DNA of 44,111 nucleotides from contig JAMPGX010000008.1 of NCBI GenBank assembly GCA_023663725.1, forward strand, positions 80,477-124,587, read 5' to 3'. A model generated the notes under the pieces. That model did no database searches. It saw nothing but the letters and a program-made list of their open reading frames with translations, and was not told where the DNA came from. The stretch comes from a bacterium (GTDB lineage Bacteria > Bacillota > Clostridia > Lachnospirales > Lachnospiraceae). The translations under genes were made by a program, and so were the position numbers. Of the stretch, positions 32,526-40,772 are shown in pieces (position 1 is the stretch's first letter; each line of letters begins with the position of its first letter).

Positions 32526-33194
32526 ATGGCACCAAGAAAAAAAGCAGAGGTTCAGGAAACTGAACAGGCAAAGGAACAGGCAGCAGCAAAGGCACAGAAT
32601 GCCCCGGCAGTGGATTTCAAGAAAATCATCACAGACGCATTGACCAAGACAGGGCGGGAAGGTATTGCAGACTTGCTTGCCTATATGGATGAAGCCGGGT
32701 TTTTCACAGCACCCGCATCAGGTGGCAATCATTCCCATGCAGAAGGTGGTCTTGCAGAGCATTCAGTCAATGTCATGACCGTTGCTGAAAAGATGGGTGT
32801 TGCACTGTTCGGCGGTGCGGGGTACAACGAGATTCAGGACAGTGTTGTTATTGCTGCACTGCTGCACGATTTAGGCAAGTGTGGGGACTATGGCAAGAAG
32901 ATGTATGTTGAGAACATCCTGAAGTCCGGGAAACAGTCAGAAGCAAAGCCTTGGAAGCGTAACCCGGAACTGTTACCGCTTGACCATGCAACCCGGTCAA
33001 TCAAACTGGCAACCCTTTTCATTGACCTGACCGAAGAAGAAGAATTTGCCATCAGATACCATGATGGTCTGTATGAAACCGCAAACTATGGGGTCAAGGG
33101 TCATGAAACAAAGCTGTATATGCTGCTGCACTGGGCTGATATGTGGTCAAGCCGGGTGTTGGAAGGTGACACAGGGGAAAGCGGTGAAGAATGA
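32526..33194 (+). CDS. HD-domain phosphohydrolase
   Basis: 222 residues. After a Lys/Ala/Gln-rich disordered N-terminus (1-30), an HD domain contains NHSHAEGGLAEHSVNV (metal-binding His), ALLHDLGKCGDYG (His114-Asp115), IRYHDGLYE and LLHWADMWSS (final Asp). HD proteins in phage early regions often act on nucleotides, but the substrate is not determinable. Downstream small genes overlap its stop (ATGATGA arrangement). Confidence 0.85.
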   Translation: MAPRKKAEVQETEQAKEQAAAKAQNAPAVDFKKIITDALTKTGREGIADLLAYMDEAGFFTAPASGGNHSHAEGGLAEHSVNVMTVAEKMGVALFGGAGYNEIQDSVVIAALLHDLGKCGDYGKKMYVENILKSGKQSEAKPWKRNPELLPLDHATRSIKLATLFIDLTEEEEFAIRYHDGLYETANYGVKGHETKLYMLLHWADMWSSRVLEGDTGESGEE

Positions 33195-33358
33195 TGCCAA
33201 CCATCATTTATATACCAAAGGACACTTCCTATCTGGCAGAGTTTATCAATGATTTCCTGAAAGTCTATAATACAGTGGGTATTCAGGTTACAAGTGATTG
33301 CTATGTCATGAAGTTGGAACAGCCTTTAGCAGAACCGAAACAGCAGCTTGGAATGTGA
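33191..33358 (+). CDS. small phage protein
   Basis: 55 residues, MMPTIIYIPKDTSYLAEF to KQQLGM, overlapping the HD gene stop by 4 bp and using the first or second of two ATG codons. No known domain; probable small alpha/beta fold. Translational coupling supports it. Confidence 0.6.
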   Translation: MMPTIIYIPKDTSYLAEFINDFLKVYNTVGIQVTSDCYVMKLEQPLAEPKQQLGM

Positions 33359-33369
33359 GGTGAAGAATA

Positions 33370-33540
33370 GTGGAAAGGGACTATTTGGAATGGATAAACC
33401 GGGCATACAGGACACTGGTTGACAATCAGGAAGTTCCCAAGATGGAACTGAAAACCCCTGACGGTGGCAAGATTTCAGTGTATCGTGTGGCTGATGTTAT
33501 CAGGTGTGACATAAAGAGAGAGGAAACCAAAAGAAAGTGA
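33370..33540 (+). CDS. small phage protein
   Basis: 56 residues from a GTG start, with AGGTGAAGA about 6 bases upstream. It has an acidic/aromatic N-terminal helix (ERDYLEWINRAYRTLVDNQE) and a beta stretch (GGKISVYRVADVIRC). No family recognised. It fills the gap between two coding genes in the same orientation, which supports it. Confidence 0.55.
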   Translation: MERDYLEWINRAYRTLVDNQEVPKMELKTPDGGKISVYRVADVIRCDIKREETKRK

Positions 33541-33550
33541 GGTATAAAAC

Positions 33551-34798
33551 ATGGTACAGATGGTCTTAATTATGGGCGAATCCGGGACTGGAAAAAGTAC
33601 CAGTATGCGGAATTGTGACCCGGCAACAACAGCGGTTGTGAACCCGGTGGGGAAACCCTTGCCTTTCAAGGGCAAATATGAAATGCTCAACAGCGTGACG
33701 GAATCCCGCAAAATCACCAAGTTCATGAAGGAACAGGCAGCAGCCGGGAAGAAGCTGCTTGTGGTGGATGACTTCCAGTATATCCTTTCTGTTCCCTACA
33801 TGAACAGGATCAAGGAAGCCGGATGGGACAAGTGGAATGACTTTGGTGCAAACTACTTTGAGATAATCGAAGTATGCAAGGAACTCCCGGATGATGTGGT
33901 TGTGGCTTATATGACCCACACAGAAACCCTTGAAAGCGGTGTGACCACAATCAAGCTGATAGGGAAGTTGTTGCGGGAGAAGATCACCATTGAGGGACTT
34001 TTCACAATCGTTCTCAGGACTGGTGTGAACGAAGGGAAATATTACTTCTACACACAGAACAGTGGGAAGGACACAGTGAAGTCACCTATGGGGATGTTCC
34101 CGGCATATGCCATTGACAATGACCTGAACTATGTGGCTGACAAGGTTCGCAACTTCTATGAAGTGGGTGAGTACAAGACGGATGCTGAAATGGGTCAGGC
34201 AGATGCAGCGGTTGCAAGTGATCTTGAAAAGCCGGACAGCCGGGGCAGAAGGGCAAGGGGTGGAAGAAGTACCGCAAACGCTGAACAGGCAGAACAGCCG
34301 AAGGAAGAAGCACCGAAGTCAGGAAGGGCATCCCGCAAGACACATGATGAAGTGGTGGCTGAAAACAATCAGAAGATTGCTGACCACATGGCAGCGGTTG
34401 ATGAAGCCATTGACAAGGCAACAGGCGGTGCGGAAGAAATACCTTTTGATGAAGCGTGTGCTATTGCTGACACAGTACCAAAGCCTGAACTGGAAACACC
34501 CCCAAGACGGACACGCAAGGAAAGGGTTGCAAAGGCTGAACAGAATGAACAGCCTGAAAATTCCCCGAATGTGCTTGCACAGGATATGTATTTCTACATT
34601 GAAGCAACTGACAACTATGTTATGAAGCACAAAGGGGATGTTGCCCCGGAAGGTGGAAAGGTCATCAGCAAGGAAGAATTTGGCGAGGGTGTGAAAAGGC
34701 TTGCACAGGCAGAAAACCCGGTCAAGGATGCAATGAACCCGCCTGAACAGTACCCGGTTGGTGCTACTGGGAGAAGAACCCGCAGAACAAGACAGTAA
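33551..34798 (+). CDS. phage AAA-type ATPase (recombination/replication)
   Basis: 415 residues. The N-terminal P-loop ATPase has Walker A GESGTGKST (Lys15) and Walker B KLLVVDDFQY (Asp73-Asp74), about 220 residues long, like the AAA_24/Sak4-like proteins next to phage single-strand-binding genes. The rest is a low-complexity, Glu/Arg/Ala-rich tail (about 225-345), then a short ordered piece (DMYFYIEATDNYVMKHKGD), and a basic end GRRTRRTRQ. The tail may contact DNA. The next gene encodes a DUF669 protein, its usual partner. Confidence 0.85.
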   Translation: MVQMVLIMGESGTGKSTSMRNCDPATTAVVNPVGKPLPFKGKYEMLNSVTESRKITKFMKEQAAAGKKLLVVDDFQYILSVPYMNRIKEAGWDKWNDFGANYFEIIEVCKELPDDVVVAYMTHTETLESGVTTIKLIGKLLREKITIEGLFTIVLRTGVNEGKYYFYTQNSGKDTVKSPMGMFPAYAIDNDLNYVADKVRNFYEVGEYKTDAEMGQADAAVASDLEKPDSRGRRARGGRSTANAEQAEQPKEEAPKSGRASRKTHDEVVAENNQKIADHMAAVDEAIDKATGGAEEIPFDEACAIADTVPKPELETPPRRTRKERVAKAEQNEQPENSPNVLAQDMYFYIEATDNYVMKHKGDVAPEGGKVISKEEFGEGVKRLAQAENPVKDAMNPPEQYPVGATGRRTRRTRQ

Positions 34799-34821
34799 AA
34801 GAAAGGGAAAGGTGAATTAAA

Positions 34822-35298
34822 ATGGCTATTGATTACACCAAGTTTGAACAGAATGTTGATTTGACAGCGTTGCAGAAGGATGTGCAGAACGCAAAGGACA
34901 CCGAATTTGAGGATGTGCCGGATGGCACATACATTGTCAGCATTGACAAGATGGAGATCAAGGAAACCAAGGCGGGCGATAAGCTGATGTTTGCGGTCAC
35001 AGCGAAAATCAAGGAAGGTGAGTTCAAGGGCAGACTGCTTTTCTTCAACCGGGTCATTTCCGGCAACACTTCACCGAAGTGGACTGATGCACAGGCAATC
35101 AAGTCTGTCATCACATGGGTGAACAAGCTGCTTGCACCGGGGGAAGCACCTGTTGATTTTGTGAACTATGCGGATTTTGATGCACAGATTCTTGATGTGT
35201 TCCAGTCGGTCAAGGACACCATTGAGATTGAAATGGAGTGGAAAGCAAAGAACTTCAACCCCATGCACTTTGAGGAAGATAATGTATATGAAGTGTAA
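34822..35298 (+). CDS. DUF669 family phage protein (single-strand-binding-like)
   Basis: 158 residues. MAIDYTKFEQNVDL, VPDGTYIVSIDKMEIKETKAGD and EGEFKGRLLFFNRVISG are the usual landmarks of DUF669, whose members are next to Sak4-like or AAA recombinases and are thought to act on single-stranded DNA. The acidic C-terminus (MHFEEDNVYEV) recalls SSB protein tails. It is the last gene before an operator-controlled promoter and a terminator. Confidence 0.85.
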   Translation: MAIDYTKFEQNVDLTALQKDVQNAKDTEFEDVPDGTYIVSIDKMEIKETKAGDKLMFAVTAKIKEGEFKGRLLFFNRVISGNTSPKWTDAQAIKSVITWVNKLLAPGEAPVDFVNYADFDAQILDVFQSVKDTIEIEMEWKAKNFNPMHFEEDNVYEV

Positions 35299-35304
35299 AA
35301 AAAT

Positions 35305-35338
35305 TTGAGTTGAAAGTATCTTGCAAAGATACTAAAAT
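35305..35338 (+). promoter_or_regulatory. internal promoter with phage operator 3
   Basis: TTGAAA (35310-35315), 17 bp, TAAAAT (35333-35338). A perfect AGTATCTT-GCA-AAGATACT operator (35315-35333) fills the whole spacer, so repressor and RNA polymerase cannot bind together. Confidence 0.75.
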
Positions 35339-35347
35339 ATTATCAGG

Positions 35348-35395
35348 GCGGTGGGGTGAGGATGTAAGGCATCCCCCCCCCCCACTGCTTTTTTT
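35348..35395 (+). terminator. terminator/attenuator with a C11 tract before the polymerase gene
   Basis: GCGGTGGGG (35348-35356) and GGATG (35360-35364) pair with CATCC (35370-35374) and CCCCACTGC (35380-35388). Seven T follow. The right arm contains 11 consecutive C (35373-35383), a length-unstable tract. It lies 10 bases after the -10 of the preceding promoter. Confidence 0.8.
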
Positions 35396-35410
35396 GAAAG
35401 GGTGAAGATA

Positions 35411-37375
35411 ATGATATTTTATGACTTTGAGGTTTTCAAATATAACTGGTTGGCAGTTTTCGTTGATGTGACCCGCAGAAAGGAATATGTGATTATTGAT
35501 AACCCTGATGAATTAAAAGCCTTATATGAAGCAAATAGCAAGGATATTTGGGTTGGTTTTAACAACAGGCACTATGATCAGTACATTCTTAAAAGTATTC
35601 TGTTGGGGATGAACCCAAAGGCAGTCAATGACTATATCATTGTTCAGAATGGCGAAGGTTGGCAGTATTCATCAGCGTTCAATAAAGTACCAATGATAAA
35701 CTATGATGTCATGCCTAACCCGCCTATTGGATTGAAAACACTGGAAGGTTTTCTTGGTTCAAACATCAAGGAAACAGAAGTTCCTTTTAACATAGATAGA
35801 CCGCTGACACAGAAAGAGATTGAACAGACGGTTTTTTATTGTAGGCATGATGTGGAAGAAACGGTCAAGGTATTTTTAGAAAAAATAGATGACTTCAACG
35901 CTATGCACGAAATAGTGAAAGCGTTCAATCTGCCTATGTCCTGTATAGGTGACAGTGAAGCAAGAATCACTGCAAAAGTGCTTGGGTGCAGCAAGCGGGA
36001 ATTTAAGGATGAATTTGAATATACCTTCCTTCCTTGCATCCGGCTGAAAAAATATAAATTTGTACTGGACTGGTTTGCAACCGCTGCTGATGACTGCACC
36101 AAGGAAATGAAAGCAAAATATGCTGAATGCGTGGAGAAGCAGCAGAACGCAAAAACAGCCAAAGAGCGTGACAAGTGGATGAAAGAATCATGGAAGTATT
36201 TGGTAGATGATGGCTTTTGTTGGTCAAGGTACTTTTATAGTAGGTCATTGACCGTACCTGTTGCCGGAATACCGCACACTTTCGGTTTTGGGGGTCTGCA
36301 TGGTGCAACCGCTGAACCGATTCACGCAACCGGGGCATTGTACCATGTTGATGTTACCAACTATTACCCTTCTTTCCTGATCGCACATGGTTTTGTGACA
36401 AGGGCAGCAACCAACAACAACTATGAACTGGTGTATAGCACAAGGAAGGAACTGAAAAAGAAACAGGTGGCAGCAGCAAAGACCGGGAACAGGAAGGAAG
36501 CAAAGGACTTCAAGAAAATGCAGTTGCCATATAAGAAAATGCTGAATGCCCTGTCAGGTGCTATGAAGGATAAGACCAACCCCGCATATGACCCAAGGAA
36601 CAACAACATTATGTGCATCAATGGTCAGCTTCTTATGCTTGACCTGATTGAACACCTTGAAGCAATACCGGGGTTTGAACTGATTCAGTCCAACACTGAC
36701 GGTCTGATTGTAAAAGTGCCGGATACGGATGAAGCCTTTGATATGTTGGATGATATTTGTTGGGAATGGGAATCAAGAATCAGCACCGACAAGTGCAGCA
36801 TCCTGTTAGAGCTTGACAGCATAAAAGAAATCTATCAGAAGGATGTGAACAACTACCTTTGGGTGGATGCAGATGGGGGTGTTGAACGCATAGGGGCATA
36901 TGTAAAGGAATTGTCTGTCATTGATAATGATTTACCCATACTGAACAAGGCACTGGTTGAATACATGGTACACAAGACCCCGGTGGAACAGACCATCAAC
37001 CAGTGCAATGACCTGATGCAGTTCCAAAAGATTGTGAAGTTGTCAGACAACTACAAACTGGTGGAACATGAACACTGCACCCCAAGGGTTGTCACCACAG
37101 GGGTCAGGGTCAAAAAGACCCATTATGAGTATGACCAAACAATAAAGTACACATATAAGTCATACCGGGTCTTTGCTTCAAATGATATTCAGGATGGGCG
37201 AATCATGAGAAGTGGCGGGAAGCGTGGGAAGCCTGAAAAATTTGGGAACACACCTGACCACTGTTTCATCTTCAATGATTCAGTGGAAGGGGTTGGAGTA
37301 CCGCAGAACCTTGACAGGCAATGGTATATAGATTTAGCAAACAAAAGGCTGAAACAGTTTGGCATCAGCACATGA
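35411..37375 (+). CDS. family-B DNA polymerase
   Basis: 654 residues from the ATG at 35411 (AAAGGGTG 8 bases upstream; the GTG three codons earlier overlaps that ribosome site). The 3'-5' exonuclease has Exo I MIFYDFEVF (Asp5, Glu7), Exo II VGFNNRHYDQYIL and Exo III YCRHDVEET. The polymerase domain has motif A YHVDVTNYYPSFL (about 313), motif B PYKKMLNALSGAMKDK (about 375) and motif C IQSNTDGLIVKV (about 426). Both active sites look intact. It would be the replicative polymerase of the phage, with the primase-helicase two genes downstream. Confidence 0.9.
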   Translation: MIFYDFEVFKYNWLAVFVDVTRRKEYVIIDNPDELKALYEANSKDIWVGFNNRHYDQYILKSILLGMNPKAVNDYIIVQNGEGWQYSSAFNKVPMINYDVMPNPPIGLKTLEGFLGSNIKETEVPFNIDRPLTQKEIEQTVFYCRHDVEETVKVFLEKIDDFNAMHEIVKAFNLPMSCIGDSEARITAKVLGCSKREFKDEFEYTFLPCIRLKKYKFVLDWFATAADDCTKEMKAKYAECVEKQQNAKTAKERDKWMKESWKYLVDDGFCWSRYFYSRSLTVPVAGIPHTFGFGGLHGATAEPIHATGALYHVDVTNYYPSFLIAHGFVTRAATNNNYELVYSTRKELKKKQVAAAKTGNRKEAKDFKKMQLPYKKMLNALSGAMKDKTNPAYDPRNNNIMCINGQLLMLDLIEHLEAIPGFELIQSNTDGLIVKVPDTDEAFDMLDDICWEWESRISTDKCSILLELDSIKEIYQKDVNNYLWVDADGGVERIGAYVKELSVIDNDLPILNKALVEYMVHKTPVEQTINQCNDLMQFQKIVKLSDNYKLVEHEHCTPRVVTTGVRVKKTHYEYDQTIKYTYKSYRVFASNDIQDGRIMRSGGKRGKPEKFGNTPDHCFIFNDSVEGVGVPQNLDRQWYIDLANKRLKQFGIST

Positions 37376-37399
37376 TGCCGGGAAAGGAAGGTGTAAGAC

Positions 37400-37885
37400 A
37401 TGATTTTTTTACCAGAGTTTGAAAACCGCATAATTATCATCAAGTATGGCAGTGGCAGCAGCACAGGCGAAATGAAAATAGTTGTTCAGCGGTTCATGGA
37501 AGAACAGACTGTTGCAAAAATAAAGAAGCTGCTGAACATTATCAGAACCAGTTACAAGCCGGATGATGAACAGGTCATTGCCGATTTCTGCAAGCAGTGG
37601 TTGTCACAGTATGAAGCTGAACAGAAGGTGCTTGCAAATAGTCATGTGGATGCAAAGGAAAAGGCAAGGCAGATTGAAATTGACATTGTATATAATCAGC
37701 GGGCAAGGGAGAGATACAAAAAGAACACTGAACCTTATAAACAGTACACTGAACTTTTGAAAACCAAAAGGAAAGCACTGTCTGATGTGAACAAAGCTGC
37801 CCGGTCATCCCTGACGGACTTCAACAGGAATCAGAGGGTCAAGGAAAAATATGAGAAGGTGTTAGAAATTATCAGTCAAGGGTAG
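37400..37885 (+). CDS. phage protein of unknown function
   Basis: 161 residues with AAGGAAGGTG before the ATG. A short beta-rich N-terminus (ENRIIIIKYGSGSS) is followed by a long charged helical region (35-160) full of Lys, Glu and Gln, probably coiled coil. No family recognised. Its place between polymerase and primase-helicase suggests a replication accessory factor, without direct evidence. Confidence 0.7.
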   Translation: MIFLPEFENRIIIIKYGSGSSTGEMKIVVQRFMEEQTVAKIKKLLNIIRTSYKPDDEQVIADFCKQWLSQYEAEQKVLANSHVDAKEKARQIEIDIVYNQRARERYKKNTEPYKQYTELLKTKRKALSDVNKAARSSLTDFNRNQRVKEKYEKVLEIISQG

Positions 37886-37895
37886 GTGAACAGGT

Positions 37896-39794
37896 ATGCA
37901 GCAGCTTTATAAAGGTTTTATTGAAACCAAGGGCAAGGCAGCAGTTGAAAAATTTAAGGGCAAGAGCAGCTTCAAGACCTATGAGGAAGTGAAAGACCTT
38001 GACGGTTTTGGGGGTGTGCTTGCTGATGATACTATCCTGATTGACATTGACGATTCTGAACAGTCTGAAATCATGATGAACATTGTAGAAGATCTGCAAC
38101 TTGACTGTAAGGTGTACCAAACATCAAGGGGCAGACACTTCCTGTTCAAGAACACCAAGATAGCAAGGAACAGAACCCATGTGCCACTTGCAATAGGACT
38201 GACAGCAGACATAAAATGCGGTTCACGCACTTCCTATGAAGTCATCAAGATTGACGGTGAAGAAAGGTTTTGTGAATGGGACATTGAACCGGGCGGGGCA
38301 TATCAGCAGCTTCCCAAGTGGATGTTCCCGGTCAAGGCAAATGTTGACTTCCTGAACATGGATGCCGGGGATGGTAGGAATGATGCACTGTTCACCTACA
38401 TCCTGACCCTGACAGCGAATGATTTTGGCATGGAAGAAACAAGGGAAGCAATCAGAATACTGAACAGGTATGTGTTCAAAGAACCCCTTGGGGATGAAGA
38501 ACTGGATGTTATCTTGCGGGATGAAGCCTTTCAAAAACCAGTGTTCTTCATGGGGTCAACTTTCCTTTTTGACAAGTTTGCAGTGTTCATGAAGAATCAG
38601 GCACACATTGTCAAAATCAATGGTCAGTTGCACATCTATCAGGAAGGTATCTATTCAAACGGATATAAACAGATTGAAGCTGAAATGATTCAGCATATAC
38701 CAAACTTGCGGAAAACGCAAAGGAAGGAAGTGATTGAGTACATGGAACTGATTTGTGAAGAAAGGGTTCAGGCAGATGCCCGGTACATTGCATTTCTGAA
38801 TGGCATACTGGATGTTGTCACACTGGAACTGCTGCCCTTTTCTTCTGAAATGGTCGTGACCAATAAAATACCTTGGAACTATAACCCGGATGCCTATAAT
38901 GAACTGGCAGACAAGACCCTGAACAAATTATCATGTGGGGATGCGGTCATCAGGTCATTACTGGAAGAATGTATTGGTTACTGCTTTTACAGAAGGAACG
39001 AACTGGGGAAAGCGTTCATCCTGACAGGTGACAAGTCCAACGGTAAAAGCACATTCCTTGACTGCATCAAGGCGGTTTTGGGGGAACAGAACATTTCTGC
39101 CCTTGACTTGAAAGAACTGGGGGACAGGTTCACAACTTCAATGATGTTTGGGAAACTGGCGAACATTGGTGACGATATAGGGGATGACTTTCTGCAAGGG
39201 TCACAGGTCAGCATCTTCAAGAAGGTGGTCACTGGCAACAGGATAAAAGCAGAAAGAAAGGGTCAAGACCCTTTTGAGTTCAACCCATTCATCAAACTTT
39301 TGTTCAGTGCAAATGACATACCCCGGATGAAGGACAAAACCGGGGCGGTACTTAGGCGGTTGGTCATTATCCCATTCAATGCCACATTCACCAAGGATGA
39401 CCCGGAATATAACCCATACATCAAGTATGATCTGATTCAACAGGAATCCATTGAATACCTGATACAGTTGGGTATTCAGGGATTGAAGCGGATTCTTGAA
39501 AACCAAGGATTCACAAAGTCTGAACAGGTTCAGCAACAGTTGGATGACTATGAAACGGAGAATAACCCTATTGTGGCATTTATTGCGGAAGTAGGTGCAG
39601 AAAGCATTGAAAACCAGTTGACCAGTGATGTGTTCAAGCGTTATCAGATTTTTTGTAATGATAACAACATGAATCCTATGTCAAACATAGTGTTCAGTAA
39701 GCAGATAAACAAGCGGTTAGGGTTCACAGTAGTTCAGCGTAAAATAAACAAGCGAAACTGTAAAATATTTGTAAAGGAAAATTTTTTGATCTAA
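37896..39794 (+). CDS. primase-helicase (AEP-like primase plus SF3/D5 helicase)
   Basis: 632 residues. The N-terminal primase-polymerase-like part has TILIDIDDSE (about 46-55), TSRGRHFLFKN and DIKCGSRTSYEVIK. The C-terminal superfamily 3 helicase has Walker A TGDKSNGKST (about 377), Walker B-like KLANIGDDIGDD (about 424), sensor LLFSAND (about 470) and arginine finger region GAVLRRL. A winged-helix-like end follows. Such proteins start phage or plasmid replication at specific sites, possibly here the GTAGCGGTTA repeat regions. AGGTGAAC precedes the ATG. Confidence 0.9.
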   Translation: MQQLYKGFIETKGKAAVEKFKGKSSFKTYEEVKDLDGFGGVLADDTILIDIDDSEQSEIMMNIVEDLQLDCKVYQTSRGRHFLFKNTKIARNRTHVPLAIGLTADIKCGSRTSYEVIKIDGEERFCEWDIEPGGAYQQLPKWMFPVKANVDFLNMDAGDGRNDALFTYILTLTANDFGMEETREAIRILNRYVFKEPLGDEELDVILRDEAFQKPVFFMGSTFLFDKFAVFMKNQAHIVKINGQLHIYQEGIYSNGYKQIEAEMIQHIPNLRKTQRKEVIEYMELICEERVQADARYIAFLNGILDVVTLELLPFSSEMVVTNKIPWNYNPDAYNELADKTLNKLSCGDAVIRSLLEECIGYCFYRRNELGKAFILTGDKSNGKSTFLDCIKAVLGEQNISALDLKELGDRFTTSMMFGKLANIGDDIGDDFLQGSQVSIFKKVVTGNRIKAERKGQDPFEFNPFIKLLFSANDIPRMKDKTGAVLRRLVIIPFNATFTKDDPEYNPYIKYDLIQQESIEYLIQLGIQGLKRILENQGFTKSEQVQQQLDDYETENNPIVAFIAEVGAESIENQLTSDVFKRYQIFCNDNNMNPMSNIVFSKQINKRLGFTVVQRKINKRNCKIFVKENFLI

Positions 39795-39795
39795 A

Positions 39796-39814
39796 AGTAT
39801 CTTGCAGAGATACA
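39796..39814. promoter_or_regulatory. phage operator 4 (imperfect)
   Basis: AGTATCTT-GCA-GAGATACA matches the operator in the left half and 6 of 8 bases in the right. It starts 2 bases after the primase-helicase stop. A weak TTGATC / GATACA promoter pair overlaps it. Confidence 0.55.
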
Positions 39815-39831
39815 GGAAGGAAGTGGTGGAA

Positions 39832-40491
39832 TTGAAGGTTGATATTTTCAACACAGATAAAAGATACAACATCATTTATGCTGACCCGCCTTGGTCATAT
39901 CAGAACTGGTGTGATAAGAAGAACGGTGCAGCAAAGGCACATTATGAAACCATGACACAGGCTGACATTGAAGCACTGCCTGTTGACAGGATTGCAGACG
40001 AAAACTGCATCCTGTTCATGTGGGCGACATTCCCAAAGATTCAGGAAGCATTGAACACTATGAAAGCATGGGGTTTTGAGTATAAGACCATAGGGTTTTG
40101 TTGGGTCAAGCGGAATAAAAATGGCACTTGGTTCAAAGGCATAGGCTTTTATACAAAGTCAAATTGTGAAGTCTGCCTGATAGGTGTGAAGGGAACACCA
40201 CCAAAAGTAACAGTACACCACAACATTTCACAGATGGTTGAAACAGTCCGGGAAGTACACAGCAAGAAGCCGAATATTGTCAGAGAAAAAATAGTTGAGT
40301 TCAGCGGGGATGTTCCAAGGATTGAACTTTTTGCAAGGCAGCACACAGAAGGTTGGGATGTTTGGGGCAATGAAACCGAAAAATTCAGACCCCGCAGAAA
40401 AAGAAGAATCAGGACTTGGGGGGGGGAATCTGTAAATGAGTATTTATTATATATGTTCCCGGTATCGTGGGAAGGACAAGGCAGAAGTTGA
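39832..40491 (+). CDS. MTA-70 family DNA adenine methyltransferase
   Basis: 219 residues from a TTG at 39832, with GGAAGG about 9 bases upstream; longer starts overlap operator 4. SAM-dependent N6-adenine methyltransferase: catalytic motif DPPW at residues 18-21 (IIYADPPWSYQNW), then FMWATFPKIQEAL, WVKRNKNGTWFKGIGFY and SGDVPRIELFARQHTEGWDVWGNE. A run of 9 G (40418-40426) near the end sets the last 20 residues. With 8 G the protein would stop at TGA 40437-40439, giving an ATGA overlap with the next gene. The current tail (ESVNEYLLYMFP...) is probably not native. Confidence 0.88.
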   Translation: MKVDIFNTDKRYNIIYADPPWSYQNWCDKKNGAAKAHYETMTQADIEALPVDRIADENCILFMWATFPKIQEALNTMKAWGFEYKTIGFCWVKRNKNGTWFKGIGFYTKSNCEVCLIGVKGTPPKVTVHHNISQMVETVREVHSKKPNIVREKIVEFSGDVPRIELFARQHTEGWDVWGNETEKFRPRRKRRIRTWGGESVNEYLLYMFPVSWEGQGRS

Positions 40492-40772
40492 CAAGCATAT
40501 TCAGTATGCAAAGGACTTGACAAGGGAAGCACTTTTATATGGTCATTGTGCAGTGACACCGCACCTTTACATGACCGACTGCCTGAACGATTCAGACCCC
40601 GGATGAACGGATGCTTGGTTTAGAAGCTGCCCTTGAACTACTGGGAAAATGTGATGCAGTGGTGGTTGGTCAAAGGTATGGAATCAGTGAAGGGATGGCA
40701 GCGGAAATTGCACAGGCAAAGAAGCTGAACCTTCCTGTATTATACCGGGATAAGGAAGAAGGTGTCATATGA
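40436..40772 (+). pseudogene. frameshifted DUF4406 (nucleoside deoxyribosyltransferase-like) gene
   Basis: From ATG 40436 it reads MSIYYICSRYRGKDKAEVDK to HLYMTDCLNDSDPG and stops at 40604. Removing one C from CCCC at 40597-40600 restores DPDERMLGLEAALELLGKCD and VGQRYGISEGMAAEIAQAKK to a TGA at 40770-40772. That TGA overlaps the next ATG by 4 bp. The restored protein is a normal DUF4406 domain. Either a real mutation or a sequence error. Confidence 0.75.
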
